Notes under the pieces: generated by a model
Told to the model about the DNA's origin: nothing
What the model saw: only the letters and a program-made list of their open reading frames with translations
Databases searched by the model: none
Shown: one piece after another, positions 1-10,710 of the stretch
Layout: each line of letters begins with the position of its first letter
Numbering within the stretch: position 1 is the first letter of the stretch
Origin: Allodiplogaster sudhausi
Lineage: Eukaryota; Nematoda; Chromadorea; Rhabditida; Diplogasteridae
Direction of reading: 5' to 3'
Length of the DNA stretch: 64,000 nucleotides
NCBI GenBank assembly: GCA_945643635.1
Contig: CALZFC010000055.1
Span: forward strand, 1,591,001 to 1,655,000
Program-made: the position numbers and the translations under genes

Positions 1-66
1 TCTCATAAATGCTAAGACTACTTTGGACGAAGACTGATTGTGAGTTTGGCGAATGCTCTTTCTTAC

Positions 67-693
67 CAGAAGGAGTCCAGTCAGCATAGATCCTGAAACT
101 ACAGTCACCACGAGAAGGACCACCAGCCAAGTCTCCAGGGGAAATGACGTCACCCGACCTCTGCAGAATGTAATCGTAGTATGCATATTAGTCAGCAATG
201 ACCTAATCTATACATTTTGGAGTGAAACGATGGAAATAAAGAAGATAGACGGGAGGAAGAATACGCTAGCCTAAGAGTGAAGTAAACGTGGAGCCAATCC
301 GCGCCACAATTCAGCGAATAGACAATGAACGAAATGGCGTACAAAGTGTGCATTGTGCGATCTAAACAAAGAAATAATCAATGAAAAGAATGCCTGTAGT
401 CATTGAAATTGAGGCAAGAGATAGCCTTTAAGAAGTGGCAGGCCGGGCGAAGCCATGGCGAATCCACTGCTGTAGAGAGTGTTGAGAAGAGCAAGAACAT
501 TTCCGGCCTTTATACTTGTGGGAGAAGGCGTCTTCATGGATGAAGCCATTTCTGCTAGGAAAAACATTCCCGTTGAGGAAAGCAAAGGGATGTCCAGAAG
601 GAGAATAAACAGAGCGTAATAGAGCGGAACACAGAGGATTGTCATGACGAAGAAGACCATGGAGTCATCCAATGAAAGGGATGATGGAGGGAG
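67..693 (-). CDS. possible membrane protein, 3' part at window edge
   Basis: Two hydrophobic minus-strand segments are seen. The segment at about 400-693 follows an AG acceptor-like site and reads about 97 codons to a TGA at 400-402. It contains a strongly hydrophobic stretch (FFVMTILCVPLYYALFILLL), like a transmembrane helix. The segment at 67 to about 170 reads TWLVVLLVVTVVSGSMLTGL and stops at a GTAAGA donor at 61-66, so transcription would continue beyond the window. I do not recognise the family. The two segments may belong to one gene, but no phase-consistent join was found, and the first ends in a stop codon. It may instead be two unrelated open stretches. Confidence 0.25.
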
Positions 694-2094
694 CTTTTCA
701 GCTTATTACTATTGGATTTTGCTCTAAAATATTTAATTAAAAATAAAGTTTAAGTTAGAATCATAGGAGATATGTAGCCATCTCCAGATTGAAGAATGCG
801 GCTGGATCTTCTTTGCCTCCTTCTTGGGCACATTGTCATCGCGTGTTGCCAGTGCTTATCTCTCTGTCTCCCTCCCGTTCTCTCTGTCTCTCCCTTTCCC
901 TCTTCCACTTCTATTTCTCTCCTCTTCTCTTTCTCTCTCCCTTTCTTTCATTCTATAATTCCTCTTTCTCCCTTCATCTTCGTATCTCTCCCTCGCTTTC
1001 TCAGTATCTCCCCTCCACAAATTGCGTGTTCTTTCCACAGAGGTCATGATTCGCGGAAGCTTTGGGTCTAGAGAGAAGAAGAAGGGAAAGCCGGAAACTG
1101 AATGGAAGCTCATGGCCGTCCATTCTGGAGCAAGTCACAGGGAAAAAGAAAGCTCTATGCGAAAGCAGCTCAGAAGACTATTCCAGGCTCACTTCTTTAT
1201 TTTAGAGAGTAGTCTTGGTGGTCTCGGGGCCAATTCCATCTGATGAATCACTGAGTAATACGCATTCCATTTACATATTTCAAGTTGAGATACAACTATT
1301 TTGTTTCTAAATATTCATGATTCTTATGATTCCTTCCCATTGTGACCATAATTCTTTCTTTTACAGGTGTTGCTGATACGTAAATAAATAAATAACATTG
1401 TTGGCAGTATGTATGTGTGTGTGGAGAGATGGACACAGAATGATACAAAGATTGAGAGAGATAGAGATAGAGAGAGAGAGAGACTGAAGAAAAGATAGCG
1501 AGAGTGTTATTTGTTGTGGGGGCATGGTGATCCTTTCTGACTCAGCAGCCAGAGTTCAATGTGTAAAGGAGGAATGCGAAATGGCAACGACTCGGGGCGC
1601 TGCCAGCTGCAGTTTCCTCGCCTACGACCGGCCTTTTACTTGTTTAGTTGTCTCGTGCTCTCTTCCCTTCTCTCTTCCATCTCTCTTCCATCTCTAAACA
1701 CTACAGCTTCTTCCGTATCCTGGCTGCATCTTTCGTCGTCTGCTTTTAAAGCATACTCATCTACCTTAAGTTCTCTTCTCTTACTGGCGACACTTTGACT
1801 CTTGCTTCCGTTGTGAAACTGTGATACGTTGCTAGTCTGACATAATAACGACTGTTGTTTAAAGATTACTTTTCTTGACATAATATATTTTAATAAAAGA
1901 GTTTATCTAATTTTCAATCTATAGTCGTGTTTAATATCTCTGCCATTCTTATGTACATACATCTGTTATGTCTGTTGACTGAGAAAGCGAACACGTTGTT
2001 GCTTCTCAAGTTGACCACAAATTCAGTTTTGGAAGCATCCCAGACAAATTGAATTTGTTTCCAGTTGGCAAGAGAAGAGCAGAGAAAGAAAGCG
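694..2094. other. intergenic, no gene seen
   Basis: No coding exon could be supported. The stretch holds a pyrimidine-rich tract at about 855-1020, a GA tract at about 1450-1486, and AT-rich sequence. Open frames over the CT/GA tracts are low-complexity artefacts. Confidence 0.5.
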
Positions 2095-4626
2095 ATGACT
2101 TCTGATCCAGCTCTCATCGGAGTCGGTCGAAAAGACGGCCTCAGCATCTGGAGGATTAATGTTAGAGATCAATATGTTACAAAGATCAAAGGCATCAAAC
2201 CGCTTTCAGAAGGGAAAGCTCGAAGTCGTGCCTGAGCTTCAATGGGGAGCGTTTTACGATGGAGACAGCTACGTGGTACTCAATGTCAGTTAGATTTATT
2301 TGACAGAACCCTTCTTCGAGAATTCGGTTCTATGAACAGAATTAAAAATATACTAGGATCACAATTTCCATAAATACATACGTTTTTTCATGCCTATGAA
2401 AAAGGTGCTATTTCAGACGAAGCGAAATGAGAGCGTTTGGGATGTGCACTTCTGGCTGGGCAAAAATTCGACTGCGGTAATCGGGAGAGAGAGAGAGAGA
2501 GAAGGGGGGGGGCAAGAAAGAACAACTATTGTAAGTAAGATGAGGAGGCATTTCGGGCCTACTTTAGGATGAAATGGGAACGGCAGCGACAAAGACTGTC
2601 GAAATCGACCAAGCACTGGGCGGCTTTCCAACTCAGTATCGAGAGGTTACTTTGATCATTCGATTCCTTGCCTTGTTAATTAGCCTTGCTTGAGGTGCAA
2701 CAATATGAGTCGCCGCTCTTTCTCTCCTACTTCAAGAATGGAATACGGTAAGTATTGTTATCAAAGAAGCGTCGCAGAATTTCTTAAAGATATATGACGG
2801 GCGGATACGACGATGGCTACCACAACTTGGAAGATATGCTCAAGGATTTCAAGACAATTCTCTATCGATGCAAGGGAAAGAGAAACGTGCGATGCGTTCA
2901 GGTCAACTATTCCTCTTTCAATCTTTTACATTTTAACCCATACTTCACACATTTCAAGCCTTATTACTTACAGTATACCATAATCAATATAGCCAGATCA
3001 GTTCTCTCGGTTGAGATGCAATGCACGAAGGAATCGCTGAATCTTGGCGACGTGTTCATCCTGGACGCGGGCCGCGACATCTTCGTGTGGATGCCCCCCG
3101 ACAGTGGAAGACTCGAGCGGATCAGAGTCATTCTTTCTGCTTTGCATCCTTCACAATGACAGCAACAAACTTCAGGGCATGGCTCGCGCCAAGAACATCG
3201 CAGATAAGGAGCGGCCTGGCCTCTGCCAAGTTCACGTTCTCGGTCAGTGTTATGCGGAACTCTGCTAGAAAATAAATCCTAAAAGAAAAATGAAGAAGAA
3301 AAAAGAATGCAGATTATTCGTGGAAGAGTGATATTAACTTCTGGAAGCACTTCGGGGGGAAGGAGGTGATTCCTTCCATTGCGCAGGGCCAGAACGACGA
3401 TGAAAACTTCTGGGAACGCAACAAAGATCAAGTTACTCTCTGGAAGTCAGTAAATAATTATGTATATACAGGCATGTCTTGTTTTGGTTTTGCTAGCTTC
3501 CTATGAAATACTAAACTACGGGTACTTCCAGAGTGTCGGATGCCTCAGGAGAGGCGACGGTGAAGTGGCTTGCTCAAGGAGACGATGTCAAGCAGTCTCT
3601 CCTTGACACCAATGTCAGATCTGGGAATGCAAATCGTTATTTTCTTATTACATTGCAATGAAAAGTTGAATGATTAGATTAAAGATACTTTAGGATGCAT
3701 TCATTTTGGACGCAGTTAACGGAGGAATCTACGTGTGGGTCGGCAAGGGATGCACTCTGAATGAACGGGGCAAAGCATTCCACTGGGGACAGACTTATCT
3801 GCTTCAGCAGGCATGTCTTTCTTTCGGAGAAATGATCCACCCCTCTGCCCTCTAGAACCTTCCACCGTGGACGACGGTGACAAGAGTGGTGGAGACAACG
3901 GAGCCGTTCCTGTTCACGCAGTGGTTCACGGGATGGCAGGTGACATTTCATGATTGGCCTCAGGGGGCACCCCATGGAACTAGCCATGCTGCAGGGGGCC
4001 AAGCACACGAACGAGTTCCAGCCACGTCTCTTCCAGTGTTCGAATGAGAGCGGAAGACTCGTCGTCGAGGAGATCGTCGGTTTTGACCAGGAGGTGACCT
4101 TCCTTTCACTTTCTTAGTTCCAATAATGCTACCAGTGCTTGGACGGCGATGACGTCATGATTCTGGATGCCCTCCACTCCCTTTTCGTGTGGGTGGGCGC
4201 GGGTGCGAACAAAGAGGAGAAGAAATACGCGGAGAAGACAGCTCAGGTAAGAAAGAGACTTCTCTTCTGTCTGGACAATTAACTTGTCTATATTTATTTT
4301 TACTTTTTCTCAGGAATACTTGAAGAACGGCGCAGTGAAGCGCCACAAGGATGCCACGATTGAGACTGTTTTCCAGGTGCTTTTCATTCTCTTCACAGTT
4401 GCTTTCTATATTTTATTGTTTCAGGGAAGCGAAACACCAACGTTCAAGAAGTTCTTCCCGGCTTGGGACGACGGACTCTTCAAAAATGTTGGCAACATTT
4501 TAATGCTTTAAAAAGTTAGTTTCTGTATTTAGAATCTAGCCTACTGCCCCAAAATTAAAAAAAAATATATTTCTGTTTCAGGAAGCCCGATCAGTGGAGA
4601 ACATGAGAAAGTTGATGTTCAACTGA
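2095..4626 (+). CDS. four-repeat gelsolin-family actin-severing/capping protein (paralog 1)
   Basis: Gelsolin-family protein expected to sever, cap or nucleate cytoplasmic actin filaments in a calcium-dependent way. Seventeen phase-consistent exons: 2095-2160, 2210-2284, 2417-2476, 2568-2645, 2695-2747, 2790-2901, 3016-3126, 3176-3242, 3313-3445, 3532-3613, 3694-3810, 3856-3939, 3995-4093, 4136-4246, 4314-4376, 4425-4487 and 4582-4626, giving about 471 aa. Repeat 1 starts GLSIWRIN and has [12 protein letters not shown]. Repeat 2 has [16 protein letters not shown], repeat 3 [20 protein letters not shown] last repeat reads PRLFQCSN then [19 protein letters not shown], resembling gelsolin repeat 6 more than 4. 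The order therefore looks like G1-G2-G3-G6, unlike the usual three or six repeats. Intron 11 begins with GC (3811). The ATG at 2095 was chosen because it directly precedes the conserved repeat 1 start. A same-strand paralog follows. Confidence 0.93.
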
Positions 4627-4665
4627 GTTCACAGATCACATATCTAATTTTATACCTTTCAATAG

Positions 4666-4754
4666 CAAATAAAGTATTAATAAATACATACATCCTTGTT
4701 TTTGTCAGTTTTGTGTGCTTGCTTAAGCAAAAAATACGTGTACATGTACATACA
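4666..4754 (+). repeat. 89-base direct repeat, copy 1 (gelsolin 3' UTR)
   Basis: This segment, from CAAATAAAGTATTAATAAAT to the CATGTACATAC stretch, recurs almost unchanged at 6005-6094. Copy 1 includes the polyadenylation signal of gelsolin paralog 1. It could be a duplicated 3' UTR or the terminal part of a mobile element. Confidence 0.75.
4668..4673 (+). promoter_or_regulatory. AATAAA polyadenylation signal of gelsolin paralog 1
   Basis: An exact AATAAA hexamer lies 41 bases after the TGA at 4624-4626, the normal place for a cleavage signal of this gene. Confidence 0.55.
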
Positions 4755-5639
4755 GTACCGCCAAGGATCTTGGTACCAAGGACGCGTCGGACGATTCGGA
4801 CGCTTCCAAATGCATCCTCGTTCATAACAATTGTTCTAGGAAAAACTAAAATATTTTAAATGATACATTAGGTTGCTTATAGAGAGCGGGTGCTACTGTT
4901 AAAAAATCGATAATTTCTAATCATTTGATAAGGATTTATCAGTTTTTGCCTATAAAAAATTTCATTTTTAATATTTTTCAATGAAATTTTTCCTGTACCA
5001 TCATTTTGTCTCTACTTATATCCACAAACAATAATATAAGAGATTTTATCATTGATTACGGAAATCGATAAAACAGACTTTATCATACATGTTCATATGA
5101 TGAAAAGATTCGCCTTACGATTCTGAATCTAATTATGTAATCAGTTTTGAACAGAAAGTGCCGGTTAACAACATATTTTTGATTGCGTGTACTTTGCATT
5201 AGTTTCTTCAGGATTCCCAATCGTTTCAGTCTTTGTCAAAACTTTTGAACGGTATGATGCTTCCAATCTTGGTTGCTACGCTAGAATTGATACTTAGAAA
5301 TGTAGCACGGGGCCTTTTCGTCTTCGGTTTAAGAGAGCCTGTCTGAGATACTCGATCATGAGGGTGCAGGGAACAAAAATATTTTTGATTTTAATTTCCT
5401 TTGCAGGGCTTATGTAGCATCATGAGAGCTTCCAAAAAAACTTTTTTTCAAAAAATATTTTGACGGTATAACTACAGTATGCCTCGATTTATCGAAAATA
5501 TTCGATTGACCATAAGTTAGTAAAACTTAACAAAACTAAATTTTGAAAGTTTCTTTTTATTCGTTATCTAAAGGCGCACAAAAAAGCCATAGAAAGGATT
5601 TCATAAAAGTTGCATTATAAGGACGAAATGAGCACTTAT
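4755..5639. other. AT-rich intergenic spacer, no gene seen
   Basis: Unique-looking AT-rich DNA without exon-like open frames. It shows no clear inverted ends or tandem repeats. Confidence 0.5.
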
Positions 5640-6004
5640 ATTATAGGAATGCGCCATTAGAGAAAACAATAAGCGGTCATCGATAATAATGCCAAGATCG
5701 CGAATTGAATCGATGGAAGAGAGAGGAGTGCCACTAAGCGTATAAGCAATTCGCGGATTTGTTCTACCGATATGCAAGACAGAGCACTTATCAGCAGCAA
5801 GGGGAAGCTGCCATGTGTCAGCCCAAAGAGAACTGGAGAGCCCAAAGAGAACTGCATCAATGGCGGACTGGAGATCAGGATTGGTGTGAGAAGGAGGAAA
5901 AGACCGAAATATTATAACATCATCCGCAAAGCAGCGAGAAATTGCACCCTGAGCAGAGACTAGAGGGGGGAGGTCGGCAGTGTAAATGATGAAGCGCAGC
6001 GGAT
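5640..6004 (-). pseudogene. non-LTR retrotransposon reverse transcriptase fragment
   Basis: Minus-strand reading gives FIIYTADLPPLVSAQG, then CFADDVIIF, which carries the FADD form of the reverse-transcriptase catalytic motif. LPLAADKCSVLHIG and SIRDLGIIIDDRL follow. These are the palm and thumb blocks of LINE elements of the jockey/CR1 type. Only about 120 residues remain; endonuclease, N-terminal RT and downstream parts are missing. The 5' break falls directly against the 89-base repeat at 6005-6094, and the 3' side decays in AT-rich DNA. It is a dead relic. Confidence 0.85.
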
Positions 6005-6094
6005 CAAATAAAATATTAATAAATACATACATCCTTGTTTTTGTCAGATTTGTGTGTTTGCTTAAGCAAAAAATACGTGTACATGTACAAACAT
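6005..6094 (+). repeat. 89-base direct repeat, copy 2
   Basis: Near-identical to 4666-4754 but not downstream of any gene. It abuts the broken 5' edge of the LINE fragment and runs into a CATA microsatellite. Confidence 0.75.
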
Positions 6095-6165
6095 ACATAA
6101 ATACATACATACATAAATACATAAATACATACATACATACATGTATACATACATACATACTATGT
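6085..6165 (+). repeat. CATA/TACA microsatellite
   Basis: Tandem tetranucleotides (ACATACATAAATACATACAT pattern) visible directly. The resulting MYVC-type open frames are artefacts. Confidence 0.85.
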
Positions 6166-6916
6166 ACATTGTTGGGTCCAGAATTTGTGGAACTAATTCT
6201 TTTTTGAATAATTGAATTAGTTGAAGTACGCGATGAAAAGTGAACAGAGAAATGCGTAAAGCAATCCTTCCAATGGATAGGAGGCCGGTAGCCTTTTTGA
6301 ACGTCATTTAAACCTTAGAATCATGTTGCGGTGTTGGGAGAGAAGACCCTCTAGATACCGTTGATCTCTTTGTTGATATCGTTTCGTCGAGTGGCAATCT
6401 TAGTTTTAAGTTCAAGAGGCCATCAGCGGTGTAAGAAGTTTAATTATAAAATTCGTTTCGGCGTTGATCCTTATTTTATTTCTCTCGGTCTACTCTGGCT
6501 TTCACTCTCTCCACTCTCATTACTTCTCGATCCTCTCCACCACTCAAAACCGAGGAAGTTGGTGAGAGCGTCTTCGGAGAGCGCAGATTAAAGCCTTCCT
6601 TCCGAACTCCTTACTACTTTCATTGCCTTCTTTTTCTCTCTATCAATCTCTATTTCTCTCTCTCTCTCTCTCTCTTCCTTGTTCTCCCTCACTCTCTCCT
6701 TCCTATCTCACTGGTCTGCATTCCTTCTTGATAGTTCCGGATCTTTGGACAGAAGCACATGTTCGACTTATTGTGTGTGTGCCTGACGGTGACGGCCAAC
6801 CTGTCTCTGACAATGAGCAAATGGAATTTCTATGCTTTAAACAATATGTTATTTAATTCTTGTAAAATTGTACACTTTATGTATTAATTCAGAAGATAAA
6901 GAAGGAGAGCAGAAGC
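6166..6916. other. spacer between gelsolin paralogs
   Basis: No supported exon. It contains a CT tract at about 6640-6715. The last 150 bases probably include promoter and 5' UTR of the second gelsolin, but no specific element was recognised. Confidence 0.4.
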
Positions 6917-9900
6917 ATGTCAATGGATCCTGCCATAGCGAACATCGGAAAAGTCGACGGACTCGAGATCTGGCGTATTAATGTTAGTCTGCTTTGATTT
7001 CATATATGTTTAAATATACGTTATACTTGCCAATTTTTAGAAATTCAAACTCGAGCCCGTCCCGAAGAGTGAATTTGGGTGTTTCTACGACGGAGACAGC
7101 TACATCGTTCTTAGTGTTCGTAATTTATCCCCCGCATATTGAGATTCTAATTGTACTGACATTTCAGACAAAACACAATGCCGGTGTCTGGGACGTTCAC
7201 TTCTGGCTTGGCAAGAATTCTACAACGGTTGGCTTCGTGGCTTAGCTCGGATTCTTTTTTTAAATGCCGAGATGGAAAGACGGATGGATTTAATCACTCA
7301 CTCTTCTTGAAGAAAGAATATTCCAGGATGAGATGGGCACTGCCGCAATCAAAACTGTAGAGATTGACCAGTCTCTCCAAGGATTTCCTACTCAATATCG
7401 GGAGGTTAGAAATGAGACAACTTTTTTTCTCTCTCACGATCCCGCAGAATGACGCGTATGCTGATTGATGAGCAGAGTGAAACTGCGACGACCTCTCATC
7501 TTTTACTCATCCTAACCCGAAATAAGAGAATAAGAGTCAACAACAAGAGGTCTTGAGTGATGTGCCAAGAGAACGGAAAAAGTAGAATGACGATATATTT
7601 GTCCATATACAAATATCCAAAACCCGTCTAAATGTAAATAATGCAACCTCTAAGACCACAAACTGCTTCTCTTGTCAGCTGGCAAACTCATGAGCATCAT
7701 GCCTCCGAATAACAAGTGTCCGCAAGAAGCATCACAAAAAAAGTTGAGAAAGATGTAATATTGCGGAAACATTTCAGGTCCAAGAGCACGAGTCTCCCCT
7801 CTTCCTCTCATACTTCAAACACGTTTGGATATGGGAATTCTGAATAAATTTTTTCCTTTTTGTTATTAGCTACAAGACGGGAGGAATAAAGAGGGATTCC
7901 GACTCATCGAAGACCGGCTGAAGAACTGGAAACCCATACTTTTCATTTGCAAGGGAAAGAGAAACGTTCGCTGTGTCCAGGTCATTTCTGTACTTTTAAT
8001 TTAAAAAAAAAATCTACCTAATCGTAAGTGCCAAATATGTACCTACAAAATAATTTGTTTCATTAATAAAGGCAGTCTCGAAAAGATAATGTCTGTTGTA
8101 GACATAAATATTACTGTTATATCTGCATAATAAATTGACCTTAAGGTCCCTCTCTGCAAGCAGTCGCTGAATCTCGGAGACGTCTTCCTCCTTGACGCGG
8201 GGCGTGATGTCTTCGTGTGGATGCCGCCAGAAAGCGGCCGACTTGAGAGGATTAGGGTAGATCACGGAATTGATTTGCAAATCCGAGATACTTATTGATG
8301 GCATGCCTAGGGAATGGGTCGCGCGAAGAACATTGTTGGGATTGAACGAGCTGGTCTCGGCTGCACTTTGCATATTCTTGGTTGGTTGAAGCAGGCAACC
8401 TGAGTCCTGCAGTGCATAGTTTGTTGTATGCGGACATCTTGAAATAGATTATATATTCAGACGACAGTTGGGATCGCGACAAGCACTTCTGGGACTTCTT
8501 CGGTGGAAGAGGAGTGATTCCATCCATTGCGCATGGCCACAATGACGATGAGAACTTTTGGCAGAGAGCCAAGGATCAAGTCACCCTCTGGAGGCATCCA
8601 CTCTTGCTCATCTTACATCTTCATTCCTGATTAATTAATCGTTGAGATGCTCGGACTCGTCTGGAAAGGCGACCGTTACTCTCTTGGCAAAGGGCGACAA
8701 TGTCAAACAACGTCTTCTTGACACCGAAGTAAGAGGAGAAGGGAATGAGAAAGAGTAGGAGACGTGCTTGGAGGATGCGTTCATCGTGGACGCAGTGAAT
8801 GGCGGTCTCTTCGTGTGGATCGGCAGAGAGTGTTCGATGGCTGAACGGGCCAAGGCCTTCCAGTGGGGATCTGCCTATCTCAAGCAACAGGTATAATTGA
8901 TTTACTTTCTGAACTTGATAATTTTTATTTTTTTATTACGTTGATTTTAGTGCCTTCCCACGTGGACTGCCGTGACTCGCGTTTTGGAGAGCGCCGAATC
9001 CGCTGCTTTTACGCAATGGTTTTCCGATTGGCAGGTTTGATACATTGGCAGGTTTGATACGTTTGATACAAGGGAAATTGTTTCTGATTCTTCATGAGTT
9101 TTCTCTTTAGGGAGCGAAAAAAACAAAGCGATACACGGCGCGTCTCTTTCAATGCTCGTATGAAAGCGACCGCTTCAACCGAGGAGATCGTGGACTTTAA
9201 TCAGGAGGTCAGTTCAGAGGAGGAAGCACTAATCAATGAAGACTTGCAAACAACAGAGTCTGGACGGCGATGACGTCATGATTCTTGATGCCATTCACTC
9301 ACTTTACGTCTGGGTTGGAAATGGAGCGAATCCAGAGGAGAAGAAACACGCGGAGAATACGGCGAAGGTAGATCAATCAGCCGTGTTGCGGCTTGTGAAA
9401 AAGACTCAAATATGAACCTCGAGTAAGGCCGTTACCATAGAAAGAAAAAAGGAAGGAAGAGAGCTCCGGAGAACACCTTCAAGAACAATCTCCAACGAAA
9501 TTTAAACAAAAAGTAGAAAGTTTACTACAATTGCACAGTTCATTGCTTATATGCCAGAGCATCGATAATTTTACTTTTAGGATTGCATCAGGACTTAGGA
9601 TAACGTAGGCGCAAATTTAAAGTGGATTAAACAGTAATTAAAATAGAAGTAAGGTATTCGATGCATGATATATCAGGTATACCTTGAGGCATACTTGAAC
9701 AACGGAACAATGAAGCGTCATAAATCAACGGCCATAGAAACGATCTACCAGGTTCAGTGGCACTATAAAAGTGTAGTTAAGAGCTTTGCTCTTCGAAGTT
9801 CTTACAATTAAAGGAGCTTGAAAGTCGTTAACTCTTAGCACGAAATGCCGACACATTCAAGTACCGTAGTCGTGAGCCGCGCGTTCTTGGCAATTTGCCA

Positions 9901-10462
9901 AGATCCTTGTTCGAAACTTTTTCTATTAAAACATGCGTTTGATTGGGCGATTTCAAATTGGCGGTTTGCGTCCGTTTGGTGAATCATGAATATGCCGGCA
10001 TATATTTTACGGCCGAACGACGAAATTTCACGCTTTTCGGTCATGATATGCTCGTCAATCCTATTTGGCCGTAATTTGGTCAGCGGACTAATGTTAAATC
10101 TAAAGTTCTGTATAAATTACTAATATTTCCCTCATGATCAGGCGACTCTTTTCAGATGCAAATTACTCCTCTAACTTTTAGTTTAGTAAATTTATTTTTT
10201 GCTGATGCTTTCGCAAGCTCAATCCGGACATGTTCACAGAATCATCCTTATAGCAAAAAAATTGAGTTTTTGCCTCCTTTAAGGGCGAAGAAACGCCAAC
10301 GTTCAAGAAGTTCTTCCCGTCCTGGGACGACCGCCTTTTTAAAAACGTAAGCGTAGTTGTTTCCTGCAGTAAAGTGAGGGAAGATTGAGGTGAAGGCGGA
10401 ATAATTCTCGCTATCAGAATGTTCGCTCGGTCGCCAACATGCGGAAACTGCTATTTGAGTGA
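6917..10462 (+). CDS. four-repeat gelsolin-family protein (paralog 2), frameshifted in exon 13
   Basis: Tandem paralog of the preceding gene with the same 17-exon plan. Exons 1-13: 6917-6982, 7041-7115, 7168-7227, 7327-7404, 7778-7822, 7870-7980, 8146-8256, 8311-8380, 8461-8593, 8647-8728, 8774-8890, 8951-9034 and 9111-9207. Exons 14-17: about 9259-9367, 9687-9750, about 10286-10348 and 10418-10462. Motifs match repeat by repeat: [53 protein letters not shown] and [17 protein letters not shown]. Exon 13 is 97 bases against 99 in paralog 1. The 2 missing bases near 9178-9181 put a TAA in frame before exon 14, which stays open only in the restored frame. Either the gene has just died or the assembly lost two bases. 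Intron 9 starts with GC (8594). Introns 4, 14 and 15 are longer than in paralog 1. Confidence 0.9.
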
Positions 10463-10710
10463 TCTCCAATCGGATGTAATCCATCGGAAAAATCAGCAAC
10501 GGCAATGATATGAACATTGTACATAAACCCTTTATAATGTAGTTTGTAACCGCATATATGTATGTACTTACATACATATGTATATATATATATATATAAA
10601 CTCACCAGTTAGAATGCGTGAATATACATATGTATGTATTCCAGTAAGCTTAATTTAAAAAAAATTATTTTTTATTCCAGTCAAATCTTCAGCCATTTTC
10701 TATATACATA
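10463..10710. other. 3' flank of gelsolin paralog 2
   Basis: AT-rich with a short TA run at about 10576-10598. No gene seen. Confidence 0.4.

Noticed and set aside
5601..6158. Reading the 185-codon open frame as one intact gene
   Set aside because: Its first third is the CATA microsatellite and the 89-base repeat; only the middle part is reverse transcriptase, cut at both ends.
9031..9060. Duplicated splice donor (GGCAGGTTTGATAC occurs twice, 17 bases apart) in gelsolin paralog 2 that might compensate the 2-base deletion in exon 13
   Set aside because: Using the second donor adds 17 bases, which would restore the later frame, but the added sequence reads GTT TGA directly after the exon, giving an immediate stop.
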